Assembly: GCF_031886125.1 (NCBI RefSeq)
Contig: NZ_CP119391.1
Span: 3,038,001 to 3,102,000 of the forward strand
From: Halomonas piscis
GTDB lineage: Bacteria > Pseudomonadota > Gammaproteobacteria > Pseudomonadales > Halomonadaceae
DNA: 64,000 nt
Direction: 5' to 3'
Under the pieces are notes generated by a model. The model saw only the letters and a program-made list of their open reading frames with translations. It did not search any database and was not told where the DNA came from. Below, one piece after another: positions 53,317-62,409 of the stretch (positions are counted from its first letter, which is position 1; each line of letters begins with the position of its first letter). A program made the position numbers and the translations under genes.

Positions 53317-56169
53317 ATGCGAGTCTTGCTGTATAGCGATCTAGACACGGAATCGATCCCCGGCTTCAAGAAGCTGCGCACCGCCCTGGAAGCGGACAAC
53401 TTTCGGCAGGCCGATGTCCGCAAGATCGGCGACAACCTCTATCGGGCACGGCTCAACAAGCGCGACCGGATACTGTTCTCGCTTTACCGGCACGCGGGCG
53501 AGACCTGCTGCCTGATACTCGAATACCTGCGCAATCACGCCTACGATCGATCGCGCTTCCTGGCCGGCGACGCGGTGATCGACGAGGACAAGATTCCGCG
53601 CCTTGACGCCCCGGACGAGGCGGACGTTGAGGCCCTGGGCTACTTGCACCCGACCCGCGAGCGCTTCCACCTGCTCGACAAGATCCTGACCTTCGACGAC
53701 GAGCAGGAGGATATCTTCGCCTCGTCGCCGCCGCTGGTGGTGGTCGGCTCCGCCGGCAGCGGCAAGACGGCGCTGATCCTCGAGAAGCTCAAGGAGGCCA
53801 TCGGTGAGGTGCTCTATGTCAGCCTTTCATCCTATCTGGTGACCAGCGCCCGGGATCTCTACTACGCCCACGGCTACGACAACCCCGACCAGTCGGTGGA
53901 CTTCCTGTCGTTCCAGGAGCTGCTGGAAAGCATCCAGGTGCCGCAGGGGCGGCAGGTCGAGAACCGCGACTTCCAGGCCTGGTTCCAGCGCCACCGCCAG
54001 GGCAGCGGCCTGAGCGACCCGCACAAGCTCCACGAGGAGATCCGCGGCGTGATCACCGGGCCGGTGACCGAGAGCGGCTGGCGATCGCGGGAGGAGTACC
54101 TGGAACTCGGCGTCAAGCAGTCGATCTTCCCCGAGGCCGAGCGGCCCCGGGTCTATGACCTCTTCGAGCGCTACCTCGCCTTTCTCGAGGAACAAGGGCT
54201 CTATGACCCCAACCTGGTCGCCCACGATCACCTCGCCCTGGTGCAGCCCGGCTATGACTTCGTGGTGGTCGATGAGGTGCAGGATATCACCAACGTTCAG
54301 CTCTACCTGATCCTGAAAACCCTGCGCGAGCCCGGTCAGTTCCTGCTCAGCGGCGACGCCAACCAGATCGTGCATCCCAATTTCTTCTCCTGGGCCAGCG
54401 TCAAGTCGCTGTTCTTCCACGAGCGCGATCTGACCGGCCACGGCGAGGTGGTGCGCATCCTGCACGCCAACTATCGCAACGCGCCGCTGGTCACGGCGCT
54501 GGCCAACCGCATCCTCAAGCTCAAGCATGCGCGCTTCGGCTCGGTGGATCGCGAGAGCAACTACCTGGTGCGCAGCGCCGTCGAGCAGTCGGGGCAGGTA
54601 CAGCTGCTGGAGAACCGGGAGGTGCTCAAGCGCGAGCTCGATAGCCGCACCGCCCGCTCCACGCGGTTCGCGGTGGTGGTGCTGCATCCGGCGCAGAAGG
54701 CGGAGGCCCGGCGCTGGTTCCGCACCCCGCTGGTCTTCTCGATCCAGGAGGCCAAGGGACTCGAATACGACAGCGTCATCCTTTACAACGTGGTCAGCGA
54801 CGATGCGGACATGTTTCAGGAGATCGCCAGGGGCGTGGACCCCGAGGCGCTGGAACGCGAGGAGCTCAGCTACCGCCGCGCCAAGGACAAGCGCGACAAA
54901 TCGCTGGAGATCTACAAGTTCTTCATTAATGCCCTCTACGTGGCGGTGACCCGGGCGGTGCGCCACGTTTACCTGGTGGAGACGCGGCTCGACCATCCGC
55001 TGCTACGGCTGTTGCAGGTAGAAAGCCTGGAGGGCGAACTTCAGCTGGAGCAGGACGACTCCTCCCTCGAGGATTGGCAGCACGAGGCCAGGCGCCTCGA
55101 GCTCCAGGGCAAGGACGAGCAGGCCCAGGCAATTCGCGAGCGGATACTGGAGGAACAGCCGGTGCCCTGGACGGTGCTGGACCATGCCGGCTTCGAGGCG
55201 CTACGCGACCGGGTGCTCGCCGAAGGCGGCAAGAAGGCGCGCCTCGAGGTCTTCGAATACGCCCTGCTCCACCATCACCGTCCCACTCTGAACGCCCTCG
55301 CCGAGGCCGGCTTCAAGCCCGCCCTGGATACCGAGAACAAGGCGGTGCGCCAGCTCCATCGTAACCATTTCATGAGCTACGAGATGAAGCATCCCACGGC
55401 GGTGTTCCGGGATACCCAGCGCTACGGCGTGGACCATCGCACCCGTTTCGGCCTCACGCCCCTGATGCTCGCGGCGCGGCTGGGCAACGCCGCCCTGGTG
55501 GAGCAGCTGATCGAGCGCGGCGCCGACCCCACGCTGACCGCCAACAACGGCTTCACCGCCCTGCACTTCGCCCTGGAACAGGCGGTGCTCGACGACGCCT
55601 TCGCCCGCCAGCGCCTGGCCGGTCTCTATCCCCTGCTGGCGCCGACGAGCCTCAGCGTGCAGGTCGACGAGCGCCTGGTGAAGCTCGATCGCCGGCTCAT
55701 GGAGACCTTCCTTCTCGAACTGCTTCAGGCCATGTTCTATCGCCATCTCGGCCCGGCCATGGTATGGCACCAAGGCTACACCGCCCAGGATATCGAGGCC
55801 TGGGTGGCCCGGCTTCCCGACCGGGTCCTGCCGCCGCGCCGCAAGCGCCGACAATATCTCTCCAGCATCCTCGCCAAGAACGAGATCCGGCGCGAAGACC
55901 GCTACAATCGCAAGCTGTTCCTGCGAGTGAAACGCGGCCACTACGTGCTCAACCCGGCCCTGAAGCTTCGCGACGGCGCGGCGTGGGTCCCATTACACCA
56001 GCGCTTCCCGCTGGAGGACCTGGATATCCGCCGCTTCGCGGAAACCCTATCCTCGCAGCAGGCTCACCGGTTTGGCGCCGACATGCTGCACGACCATGAT
56101 CGGTGGCAGCGTGACAGACTGGACACCCTGCGCCGTACCCTGGAGGCGGATCGGCCCGGGGAGGCATAG
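53317..56169 (+). CDS. Multidomain SF1 helicase with RelE/ParE-like N-terminus and ankyrin repeats
   Basis: The 950-residue protein has an unusual build. Residues 10-85 (FKKLRTALEADNFRQADVRK ... LYRARLNKRDRILFSL) resemble a RelE/ParE-type fold. A UvrD-like superfamily-1 helicase follows: Walker A GSAGSGKT at 144-151, Walker B VVDEVQD around 317-323, motif IV/V QEAKGLEYDSVIL at 477-489 and motif VI YVAVTRA at 541-547. Residues 708-760 hold ankyrin-like repeats (TPLMLAARLGNAALVEQLIERGADP). The remaining 180 residues are unrecognised. No clear ribosome site precedes the ATG. It stands alone between an IS630 element and a regulator gene, with no partner. Its function is unknown; a role in phage defence or nucleic-acid stress is only a guess. 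The 171 bases upstream show nothing clear. Confidence 0.8.
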   Translation: MRVLLYSDLDTESIPGFKKLRTALEADNFRQADVRKIGDNLYRARLNKRDRILFSLYRHAGETCCLILEYLRNHAYDRSRFLAGDAVIDEDKIPRLDAPDEADVEALGYLHPTRERFHLLDKILTFDDEQEDIFASSPPLVVVGSAGSGKTALILEKLKEAIGEVLYVSLSSYLVTSARDLYYAHGYDNPDQSVDFLSFQELLESIQVPQGRQVENRDFQAWFQRHRQGSGLSDPHKLHEEIRGVITGPVTESGWRSREEYLELGVKQSIFPEAERPRVYDLFERYLAFLEEQGLYDPNLVAHDHLALVQPGYDFVVVDEVQDITNVQLYLILKTLREPGQFLLSGDANQIVHPNFFSWASVKSLFFHERDLTGHGEVVRILHANYRNAPLVTALANRILKLKHARFGSVDRESNYLVRSAVEQSGQVQLLENREVLKRELDSRTARSTRFAVVVLHPAQKAEARRWFRTPLVFSIQEAKGLEYDSVILYNVVSDDADMFQEIARGVDPEALEREELSYRRAKDKRDKSLEIYKFFINALYVAVTRAVRHVYLVETRLDHPLLRLLQVESLEGELQLEQDDSSLEDWQHEARRLELQGKDEQAQAIRERILEEQPVPWTVLDHAGFEALRDRVLAEGGKKARLEVFEYALLHHHRPTLNALAEAGFKPALDTENKAVRQLHRNHFMSYEMKHPTAVFRDTQRYGVDHRTRFGLTPLMLAARLGNAALVEQLIERGADPTLTANNGFTALHFALEQAVLDDAFARQRLAGLYPLLAPTSLSVQVDERLVKLDRRLMETFLLELLQAMFYRHLGPAMVWHQGYTAQDIEAWVARLPDRVLPPRRKRRQYLSSILAKNEIRREDRYNRKLFLRVKRGHYVLNPALKLRDGAAWVPLHQRFPLEDLDIRRFAETLSSQQAHRFGADMLHDHDRWQRDRLDTLRRTLEADRPGEA

Positions 56170-56230
56170 TCAGCGCGCCGCCTCAAGGCAGCTGCTGCCT
56201 CGGCGATCCGCCGGCGAGGACTGACGCCGC

Positions 56231-57235
56231 TTATTCCACCGCCCGGGCCGCAGTTTCCCGGGGGGATTCGGCAAAGCGGGCGCGGTAGGCGCGCGAAAAG
56301 TGCGCCAGGTGCTGAAAACCGGTGGCTACGGCGGCTTCTGTTGTCCGGCAGCCGCTGCCGGCGAGCAGCTGCTGGGCGCGGTCCAGCCGCATCCCCAGGT
56401 AGCACTGCTTGGGCGTCTCGCCGAAATGGGTCCGAAACTGGCGCGTCAGCTGGCGCTGGGACTGGCCCACCAGCCGGCAGATCTCGGGGATCGGCAGCGT
56501 TCTGGCCAGGTTCGCCTCCATCACCGTCAGGCTTTTCACCACGCTGCGCGGCAGATGCGCATAGCGCACGTCGAGATCCACCGGCGAGCGCTCGTGGCGC
56601 TGGTAGATCAGCTGCCGGCCGACGGCGTCGGCGAGCGCCGGCCCGTAGGCAAGCCCGATCCAGGCGAGCATCATGTCGATGCTCGCCACGCCGCCGCCGC
56701 CGGTCAGCCGCCGGGCGCTGAGTTCGTAATACGACGAGCTGACCTCGAGCTGGGGAAACTCCCGGCGAAAGGCCGGCGCGCTCTCCCAGTGCAGCGCCAC
56801 CGGATAGCCTTCCAGCACCCCGGCGCGCGCCAGAATAAACGGCGCGGTATCCAGCCCGCCGAGCCAGCCGCCGTGGGCCGCCACCCGGCGCAGCACCGCG
56901 CGGTCCTGAGCGCTGACGGCTACCTCCGGCTGATAGGAGGACACCACCATCAGGCTGGCGTCGTCGGCCACCCCGTCCAGCTCGCCGTCGACCTCGATGC
57001 GCACGCCGTTGCTGGCCACCACGCCTTCGCCGTCAAGCGAGCGCAGGCGCCAGGCAAAGAGGTCGCTGCCGAAGCGGTTGGCTACCCGCAGCGGCTCCAG
57101 CAGGCAGAACAGCGTCAGCATCGAAAAGCTGGGCACCACCCAAACGTCCAGGGTGTACTCGGCCTGCTCGGGGGCGAGAAGCGGCGGCGAGTCGGGGCGC
57201 GGATAGGGCCAGGCGGGGTCGAAAGTGTCGCTCAT
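56231..57235 (-). CDS. GlxA family transcriptional regulator, third in the window
   Basis: The 334-residue regulator has a DJ-1/PfpI-like N-terminal domain (TLDVWVVPSFSMLTLFCLLEPLRVANRFG) and a C-terminal AraC HTH pair (LPIPEICRLVGQSQRQLTRQF, TTEAAVATGFQHLAHFSRAYRARF). It is divergent from the tmpA-like gene across 103 bases and is the likely regulator of that operon. The ATG at 57235 (MSDTFDPAWPYP) is preferred to 57271, which would add a hydrophobic start not seen in the paralogues. Confidence 0.86.
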   Translation of the reverse strand: MSDTFDPAWPYPRPDSPPLLAPEQAEYTLDVWVVPSFSMLTLFCLLEPLRVANRFGSDLFAWRLRSLDGEGVVASNGVRIEVDGELDGVADDASLMVVSSYQPEVAVSAQDRAVLRRVAAHGGWLGGLDTAPFILARAGVLEGYPVALHWESAPAFRREFPQLEVSSSYYELSARRLTGGGGVASIDMMLAWIGLAYGPALADAVGRQLIYQRHERSPVDLDVRYAHLPRSVVKSLTVMEANLARTLPIPEICRLVGQSQRQLTRQFRTHFGETPKQCYLGMRLDRAQQLLAGSGCRTTEAAVATGFQHLAHFSRAYRARFAESPRETAARAVE

Positions 57236-57338
57236 GGCTAAAATGATCAACAAAAAGTCTATTTTTATCAAGTCATCTCCCCTGCCCCGGACTAGGGTAG
57301 ATGCCCGTCACCCGTAGCACGCTTGTGGAGATGTCGCC

Positions 57339-58457
57339 ATGACTCACGTCAAAACCGTTGCCGACAACCGCCGTCTGGTCGTTGACTACCAGGATCAACC
57401 CCGGGAGCTCACCGCGCTCTGGCTGCGCGAGCGCAGCCCCGCCGAGGACACCCTGGACCCGCGCACCGGCCAGCGCCTGATCGAAGCCGCCGACCTGCCG
57501 CTGGACTTGCGCATCGAGCAGGCCAAGGCCGACGGCCGGCAGCTCGCGGTAAGCTTCAGCGACGGCCATCGGGCCGAGTTCGACCTGGCCACGCTGCTCG
57601 ACACCTCATCGGAGAAAGCGGAAAAACCGCTCTGGGACGCCACCCTCGAACAAACGCCCGAGGCCGACTTCAACGCCGCCCTGGACGACGACGGCGCGCT
57701 GCTTGACATGCTCGAGGGGCTGCACCGCTACGGCTTCGTGCTGGTGTCCAACGTCCCCACTACCGAGGACGGCATGCAGGCGCTGATCGAGCGTATCGGG
57801 CCGCTGCGCCGCACCAACTGGGGCGGCATCGCCGACGTCAAGTCGGTGGCCAACGCCTACGACCTGACCATGACCCAGCGCGGCCTGGAGCCCCACACCG
57901 ACAACCCCTACCGCGACCCGATCCCCGGCTACATCTGGCTGCACTGTCTGACCAACGCCGCCGACGGCGGCGACAACACCCTGGTCGACGGCTACCGCGC
58001 GGCCGAAGTGCTCCGCGAGCGCAATCCGGACGCCTTTGACGCCCTGACCCGGGTCTGGCCCACCTTTTGCTACCGGGACGACACCACCCACCTGGAAAGC
58101 GAAGGGCCGCTGATCGAGCTCAACAGCCGGGGCGAAACCGTTCGGGTGCGCTACTCCAACCGCACCGAGCGGGTGCCGGCGCTGCCCGCCGACGAGCTCG
58201 AAGCCTACTACGCCGCGCGCCAGGAGTTTTATCAGCTGATCACCGGCGACGAGCTGACCGTGCATCTCAAGCTCAACCCCGGCCAGATGCTGATCATGGA
58301 CAACTATCGTCTCTTCCACGGCCGGCGCGCCTACGAGCTGGCCGGCGGCGTCCGCCACATGCGCCAGGGCTACGTGGATCGCGACAGTACCGCCAGCCGC
58401 CGCCTGGTGCTGCGTCGCCAGCTGTCTCCGTCCCGCAACGATGAGGAGGTTGCATGA
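57339..58457 (+). CDS. tmpA: TmpA-like Fe(II)/2-oxoglutarate dioxygenase (2-trimethylaminoethylphosphonate hydroxylase)
   Basis: The 372-residue protein is a TauD-fold dioxygenase with a gamma-butyrobetaine-hydroxylase-like N-terminal domain. Iron ligands are seen in EPHTDNPYRDPIPG (HxD) and the distal His in YRLFHGRRAY. The next gene encodes an HD-domain protein whose start overlaps its stop (ATGA). This is the known TmpA-TmpB pair: TmpA hydroxylates 2-trimethylaminoethylphosphonate, and TmpB cleaves the product to glycine betaine and phosphate. The alternative is a second gamma-butyrobetaine hydroxylase, but one is already present at 41981 and such enzymes do not need an HD partner. GGAGATG precedes the ATG. 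It is divergent from a GlxA regulator. Confidence 0.72.
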   Translation: MTHVKTVADNRRLVVDYQDQPRELTALWLRERSPAEDTLDPRTGQRLIEAADLPLDLRIEQAKADGRQLAVSFSDGHRAEFDLATLLDTSSEKAEKPLWDATLEQTPEADFNAALDDDGALLDMLEGLHRYGFVLVSNVPTTEDGMQALIERIGPLRRTNWGGIADVKSVANAYDLTMTQRGLEPHTDNPYRDPIPGYIWLHCLTNAADGGDNTLVDGYRAAEVLRERNPDAFDALTRVWPTFCYRDDTTHLESEGPLIELNSRGETVRVRYSNRTERVPALPADELEAYYAARQEFYQLITGDELTVHLKLNPGQMLIMDNYRLFHGRRAYELAGGVRHMRQGYVDRDSTASRRLVLRRQLSPSRNDEEVA

Positions 58458-59071
58458 GCCAGACACAGAATCCTTCCCAGGCACAGTCCCAGGCACAGTT
58501 CCGCCACTTTGGCGAGGCCAGCCACGACGAGTGGGCGCTGATCGACGATCGCTTTCGCGACTACGTCGCCGATGCCCCGCGGCGGGTGCTCGAGCACCTC
58601 CACCGCCTGGCCGGCGACACCCACGGCTATCCGGTCGACCGCTACGAGCACAGCCTGCAGACCGCGACTCGGGCGCTGCGCGACGGCGCCGACGAGGAGA
58701 TGATCGTCTGCGCGCTGCTCCACGACATCGGCGACGATCTTTCGCCGGCCAACCACGCCGAGATCGCCGCCGGGATCCTCGAGCCCTTCATCGATCCGCT
58801 CAACGCCTGGATGATCCGCCACCACGAGCTCTTCCAGGGCTACCACTACCGCCATTTCTTCGGCCTCGACCGTCACGCCCGGGAGCAGTTTCGCGACCAC
58901 CCGGCCTACGAGCGCACGGTGCGCTTCTGCGACCGCTGGGACCAGGCCAGCTTCGACCCCGACTACGACACCCTGCCCCTGGAGCACTTCGTGCCCATGG
59001 TCGAGCGCGTGCTGAGTCGTGAGCCCTTCGGCGGCCTGCCGGCGGTCACCGACGAAAAGGAAAGCGTATGA
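58454..59071 (+). CDS. tmpB: TmpB/PhnZ-like HD-domain mixed-valent diiron oxygenase
   Basis: The 205-residue HD-domain protein has likely di-iron ligands visible in order: His in DRYEHSLQTA, the HD pair in LLHDIGDD, His in ANHAEIAA, His in IRHHELFQGYHY and Asp in CDRWDQASFD. PhnZ and TmpB use this fold as oxygenases that break the C-P bond of a 1-hydroxyphosphonate rather than as phosphohydrolases. The call rests on coupling with the dioxygenase gene upstream (4-base overlap). The stop also overlaps the start of the next gene. Confidence 0.72.
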   Translation: MSQTQNPSQAQSQAQFRHFGEASHDEWALIDDRFRDYVADAPRRVLEHLHRLAGDTHGYPVDRYEHSLQTATRALRDGADEEMIVCALLHDIGDDLSPANHAEIAAGILEPFIDPLNAWMIRHHELFQGYHYRHFFGLDRHAREQFRDHPAYERTVRFCDRWDQASFDPDYDTLPLEHFVPMVERVLSREPFGGLPAVTDEKESV

Positions 59072-60663
59072 ACTGTGCCAGGCTACTGATCCAGCAGCTC
59101 GAATCCTACGGGGTCGACACCGCGTTCGGCATTCCCGGCGTCCATACCATCGAGCTGTACCGCGCTTTGGGGCAAAGCCGGCTGGCCCACCATACCCCGC
59201 GCCACGAGCAGGGCGCGGGCTTCATGGCCGACGGCTACGCCCGCGCCAACGGCAAGCCCGCCGCCTGCTTCATCGTCACCGGCCCGGGCATGACCAATAT
59301 CGCCACCGCCATGGGCCAGGCGCTGGCCGACTCGGTGCCCATGCTGGTCATCTCCAGCGCCAACCACCGCCCGACGCTCGGCCGCGGCCAGGGCCGGCTG
59401 CACGAAATGCCCCACCAGAGCGAAACGCTCGCCGGGGTCAGCCGGTTAAGCCACAGCCTCAACGACCCGGCGGCGCTGCCCGAGGTGCTGGCCCGCGCCT
59501 TTGCCGTCTTTCAAAGCGCGCGCCCGGGGCCGGTGCATATCGAGATTCCCCTCGACATCATCGACGCCCCGGCGCCGACGGAGCCCACGCGGCCGGCGCG
59601 GGTCTTCCCCCCCGCGCCGGCTCCCGCCGCGCTTGCGCTTGCCGGCAACTGGCTCGGCAACGCCGAGCGTCCGCTGGTGATGCTCGGCGGCGGTAGCGCC
59701 GCCTACCCCGAGGCGGCCCGGGCGCTGGTCGAGCAGCTCGACGCGCCGACCTTTACCACCATCAACGCCAAGGGCGTGCTGGGCCGGGAGCACCCGCTGG
59801 ACCTGGGCGCCACCATGAGCCTGCCCGCCGCGCGCTGCCTGGCTGCCGGCGCCGACGTGGTGCTGGCGCTGGGCACCGAGATCGGCGAAACCGACTACGA
59901 GCTGGACGCCGAAGGCGACTTCCACCTCGACGGCAAGCTGATCCGGGTCGATATCGACGCCGAGCAGCTGGGCCGCAACCAGGCCGCCGATCTCGCCATC
60001 CAGGCCGACGCCGGCGAAACCCTGCGCGGGCTCGCCGAGCGTCTGCCGGCAAGCGCCGCGCGCGACGGCGCCGAGCGCGCCGCGACCGTACGCCGCCGTC
60101 TGGCGCTGGCGGAAGATCCGGAACTGGCGCCCTACGCGCCGCTGTTCACCACCCTCAACGAGGCGCTGCCCGACGCCATTCTGGTGGGCGACTCCACCGG
60201 CCCGGTCTACGCCGGCAACTTCCTCGCCTCGATGCCCGCTCCGCGGCGCTGGTTCAACGCCGCCACCGGCTTTGGCACTCTCGGCTACGGCCTGCCCGCC
60301 GCCCTGGGCGCCGCCCTGGCGCAGCCCGACCTGCCGGTGGTGGCGCTGGTCGGCGACGGCGGGCTGCAGTTCGTGCTCGGCGAGCTGGGTACCGCCCGGG
60401 ATCTGGGCCGGCCGGTGGCCGTGATCATCTGGAACAACAACGGCTACGAGGAAATCCGCCGCTACATGTCGCTAAGCGAGGTGCCGCACCTTGGCGTCGA
60501 CCTCACCGCGCCGGACTTCCCGTCCCTCGCCTTGTCCTACGGCTGCCGCCATGCTCATGTCGGTAGCCCGGCCAGCCTTCACGCAGCGCTTGGCCGGCTC
60601 GACGAGGCCGACTCACCGCTGCTGATCGAGGTCGATGCGGCCGCCTGGGCCGCGTCGCTCTGA
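59068..60663 (+). CDS. Thiamine diphosphate-dependent 2-oxo acid decarboxylase (AruI-like)
   Basis: The 531-residue acetolactate-synthase-superfamily protein has the start YGVDTAFGIPGVHTIELYRAL and the catalytic Glu in PRHEQGAGFMADGYA. The ThDP motif GDGGLQFVLGELGTARD ends in NNNGY. It closely resembles P. aeruginosa AruI, which decarboxylates 5-guanidino-2-oxopentanoate from arginine. An AruH-like transaminase in the same operon supports that reading. Its ATG overlaps the tmpB stop. The actual substrate may differ, given the quaternary-amine genes around it. Confidence 0.72.
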   Translation: MNCARLLIQQLESYGVDTAFGIPGVHTIELYRALGQSRLAHHTPRHEQGAGFMADGYARANGKPAACFIVTGPGMTNIATAMGQALADSVPMLVISSANHRPTLGRGQGRLHEMPHQSETLAGVSRLSHSLNDPAALPEVLARAFAVFQSARPGPVHIEIPLDIIDAPAPTEPTRPARVFPPAPAPAALALAGNWLGNAERPLVMLGGGSAAYPEAARALVEQLDAPTFTTINAKGVLGREHPLDLGATMSLPAARCLAAGADVVLALGTEIGETDYELDAEGDFHLDGKLIRVDIDAEQLGRNQAADLAIQADAGETLRGLAERLPASAARDGAERAATVRRRLALAEDPELAPYAPLFTTLNEALPDAILVGDSTGPVYAGNFLASMPAPRRWFNAATGFGTLGYGLPAALGAALAQPDLPVVALVGDGGLQFVLGELGTARDLGRPVAVIIWNNNGYEEIRRYMSLSEVPHLGVDLTAPDFPSLALSYGCRHAHVGSPASLHAALGRLDEADSPLLIEVDAAAWAASL

Positions 60664-60716
60664 CACCGCGCTCGACATCGTCCGCTTTTCACCCGTGATA
60701 AGGAGGCGTCTGACGC

Positions 60717-61664
60717 ATGAACACGACACTACAACGCACCGCCACGACCCTGACCCTGATCGCCGGACTGAGCCTGTCCGGCTCTGCCCTCGCCGCCGAT
60801 GAAGACGACACCCTGCGCCTGGTGGTGCCGCCCTGGCCCGGCGTCACCGTCAAAAGCGAAATTCTCTCCCAGCTGATCGAGCCGCTTGGCTACACCACCG
60901 AAAAGCAGCAGCTCAGCTCGACGGTGGGCTACTCCACCCTGGAAAACGGCGACAGCGACGCCTTTTTGGCCGGCTGGGTGCCCGCCCAGCAGGAAAGCTA
61001 CGACGCCGCCATGGAAAGCGGCACCATTGTCGACCTGGGCAACAACGTCAACGGCGCGCGGATGGGCTTTGCGGTACCCGGCTACGTGGCTGACGCCGGC
61101 ATCACCAGCGCCGAGCAGCTGGCCGACCCCGAGATAGCCGAGCGCTTCAACCACAGCGTCTACAGCATCGAAAACGGCTCCACGGTCACCGACATGCTCA
61201 ACGACGCCATCGACGCCGACGTCTACGGCCTCGGCGACTGGGAAGGCAAGCCCTCTTCCACCCCCGGCATGCTCAGCGAAGTCGAAGGCGCAGCCAAGGA
61301 AGAGCGCTGGATCATCTTCTACGGCTGGACGCCCCACTGGATGGTGCCGGAATTCGACACCGAGATTCTCGACGACCCCGAGGGCGTCTACGGCGACGAT
61401 AACGGCAGCAGCGACGTCAAGACCATCGTCACCCAGCGCTACGCCGACGCCAACCCCAACATGCTCAAGCTGCTCGATCAGTTCGTGCTGTCCGCCGACG
61501 AGCAGAGCGAGTTCATCCGCGCCTACGGGCTGGAAAAAGGCGACCTGGAAACCGTGGCCCACGACTGGCTGGCCGACCACCCCGAGCGCGTCGCCACCTT
61601 CCTCGAGGGCGTGACTACCCGAGACGGCGAAGACGGCCTGGCAGCGGTCAAGGAGAGCCTGTGA
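60717..61664 (+). CDS. OpuAC/ProX-type quaternary ammonium ABC transporter substrate-binding protein
   Basis: The 315-residue periplasmic protein has a signal peptide (MNTTLQRTATTLTLIAGLSL ... SALAA) and the OpuAC pattern LVVPPWPGVTVKSEIL, SDAFLAGWVPAQQESY and YGWTPHWMVPEFD, with Trp residues that form cation-pi boxes for trimethylammonium ligands. Glycine betaine, carnitine or trimethylaminoethylphosphonate are plausible ligands; position after tmpAB favours the last. AAGGAGG precedes the ATG. Its stop overlaps the start of the next gene (GTGA). Confidence 0.85.
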   Translation: MNTTLQRTATTLTLIAGLSLSGSALAADEDDTLRLVVPPWPGVTVKSEILSQLIEPLGYTTEKQQLSSTVGYSTLENGDSDAFLAGWVPAQQESYDAAMESGTIVDLGNNVNGARMGFAVPGYVADAGITSAEQLADPEIAERFNHSVYSIENGSTVTDMLNDAIDADVYGLGDWEGKPSSTPGMLSEVEGAAKEERWIIFYGWTPHWMVPEFDTEILDDPEGVYGDDNGSSDVKTIVTQRYADANPNMLKLLDQFVLSADEQSEFIRAYGLEKGDLETVAHDWLADHPERVATFLEGVTTRDGEDGLAAVKESL

Positions 61665-62401
61665 ACACCACCTCCGAGTCCGAGGCGGCCATCCGCCACG
61701 ACCTGGCCGCTGCCTACCGTCTCATCGCCCTGGACGGCATGGACGACGGCATTTCCACCCACATCTCCGCTCGCCTGCCCGGCGAGCGTTTCCTGCTCAA
61801 CCCCTTCGGGCTGCGCTTCGAGGAGATCCGCGCCGACAGCCTGGTGACCGTGGACGCCGAGGGCAGAGTGCTCGACGACCCCGCGGGGCTGGGCATCAAC
61901 CCGGCCGGCTTCACCATCCACAGCGCCGTCCATGCGGCGCGTCCCGAAGTCGCCTGCGTGCTGCACACCCACACCGTCGCCGGCGTCGCGCTGTCGTGCC
62001 TCGAGGAAGGTCTGCTGCCGCTGAATCAGTGGTCGCTGCAGTTCCACGACCGCCTGGCCTACCACGACTACGAAGCCATTTCTCTGGATCTCGACGAGCG
62101 CAAGCGGCTGACCGCCGACCTCGGCGATCACTCGGCCATGGTGCTGCGCCAGCACGGCCTCTTGACCTGCGGACGCAGCGTCGGCGAGGCGTTTTTGCGC
62201 ATGCGCGACCTGGAGCGCAGCTGCCAGACCCAGCTGGCTGCCCAGGCCACCGGGCAGGCGCTGCGGCTGGCGTCCCCCGAGCTTGCGGAAAAGGTCGCCC
62301 GCCAGTACGAAGCCTGGGCGGCTAGCCCCCACGGCACCGCGTGCGCCTGGCAGGCCGAGCGGCGCCGCCTGCCCGACGACGACATTTCCCCCGAATACTG
62401 A
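61661..62401 (+). CDS. Class II aldolase/adducin family protein
   Basis: The 246-residue protein has the zinc-binding HTHTVAG and the downstream His in LRQHGLLTCG, with the acidic residue expected for retro-aldol chemistry being unclear. It is of the fuculose-phosphate aldolase fold. It starts with GTG overlapping the binding-protein stop by 4 bases. I cannot link it to a defined step in phosphonate, betaine or arginine metabolism. Confidence 0.82.
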   Translation: MNTTSESEAAIRHDLAAAYRLIALDGMDDGISTHISARLPGERFLLNPFGLRFEEIRADSLVTVDAEGRVLDDPAGLGINPAGFTIHSAVHAARPEVACVLHTHTVAGVALSCLEEGLLPLNQWSLQFHDRLAYHDYEAISLDLDERKRLTADLGDHSAMVLRQHGLLTCGRSVGEAFLRMRDLERSCQTQLAAQATGQALRLASPELAEKVARQYEAWAASPHGTACAWQAERRRLPDDDISPEY

Positions 62402-62409
62402 GGGCTGAC

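Noticed and set aside
58454..59071. HD protein as an ordinary phosphohydrolase or HD-GYP signalling enzyme
   Set aside because: It is short, has no GYP motif or receiver domain, and its overlap with a dioxygenase gene fits the PhnZ/TmpB oxygenase group better.
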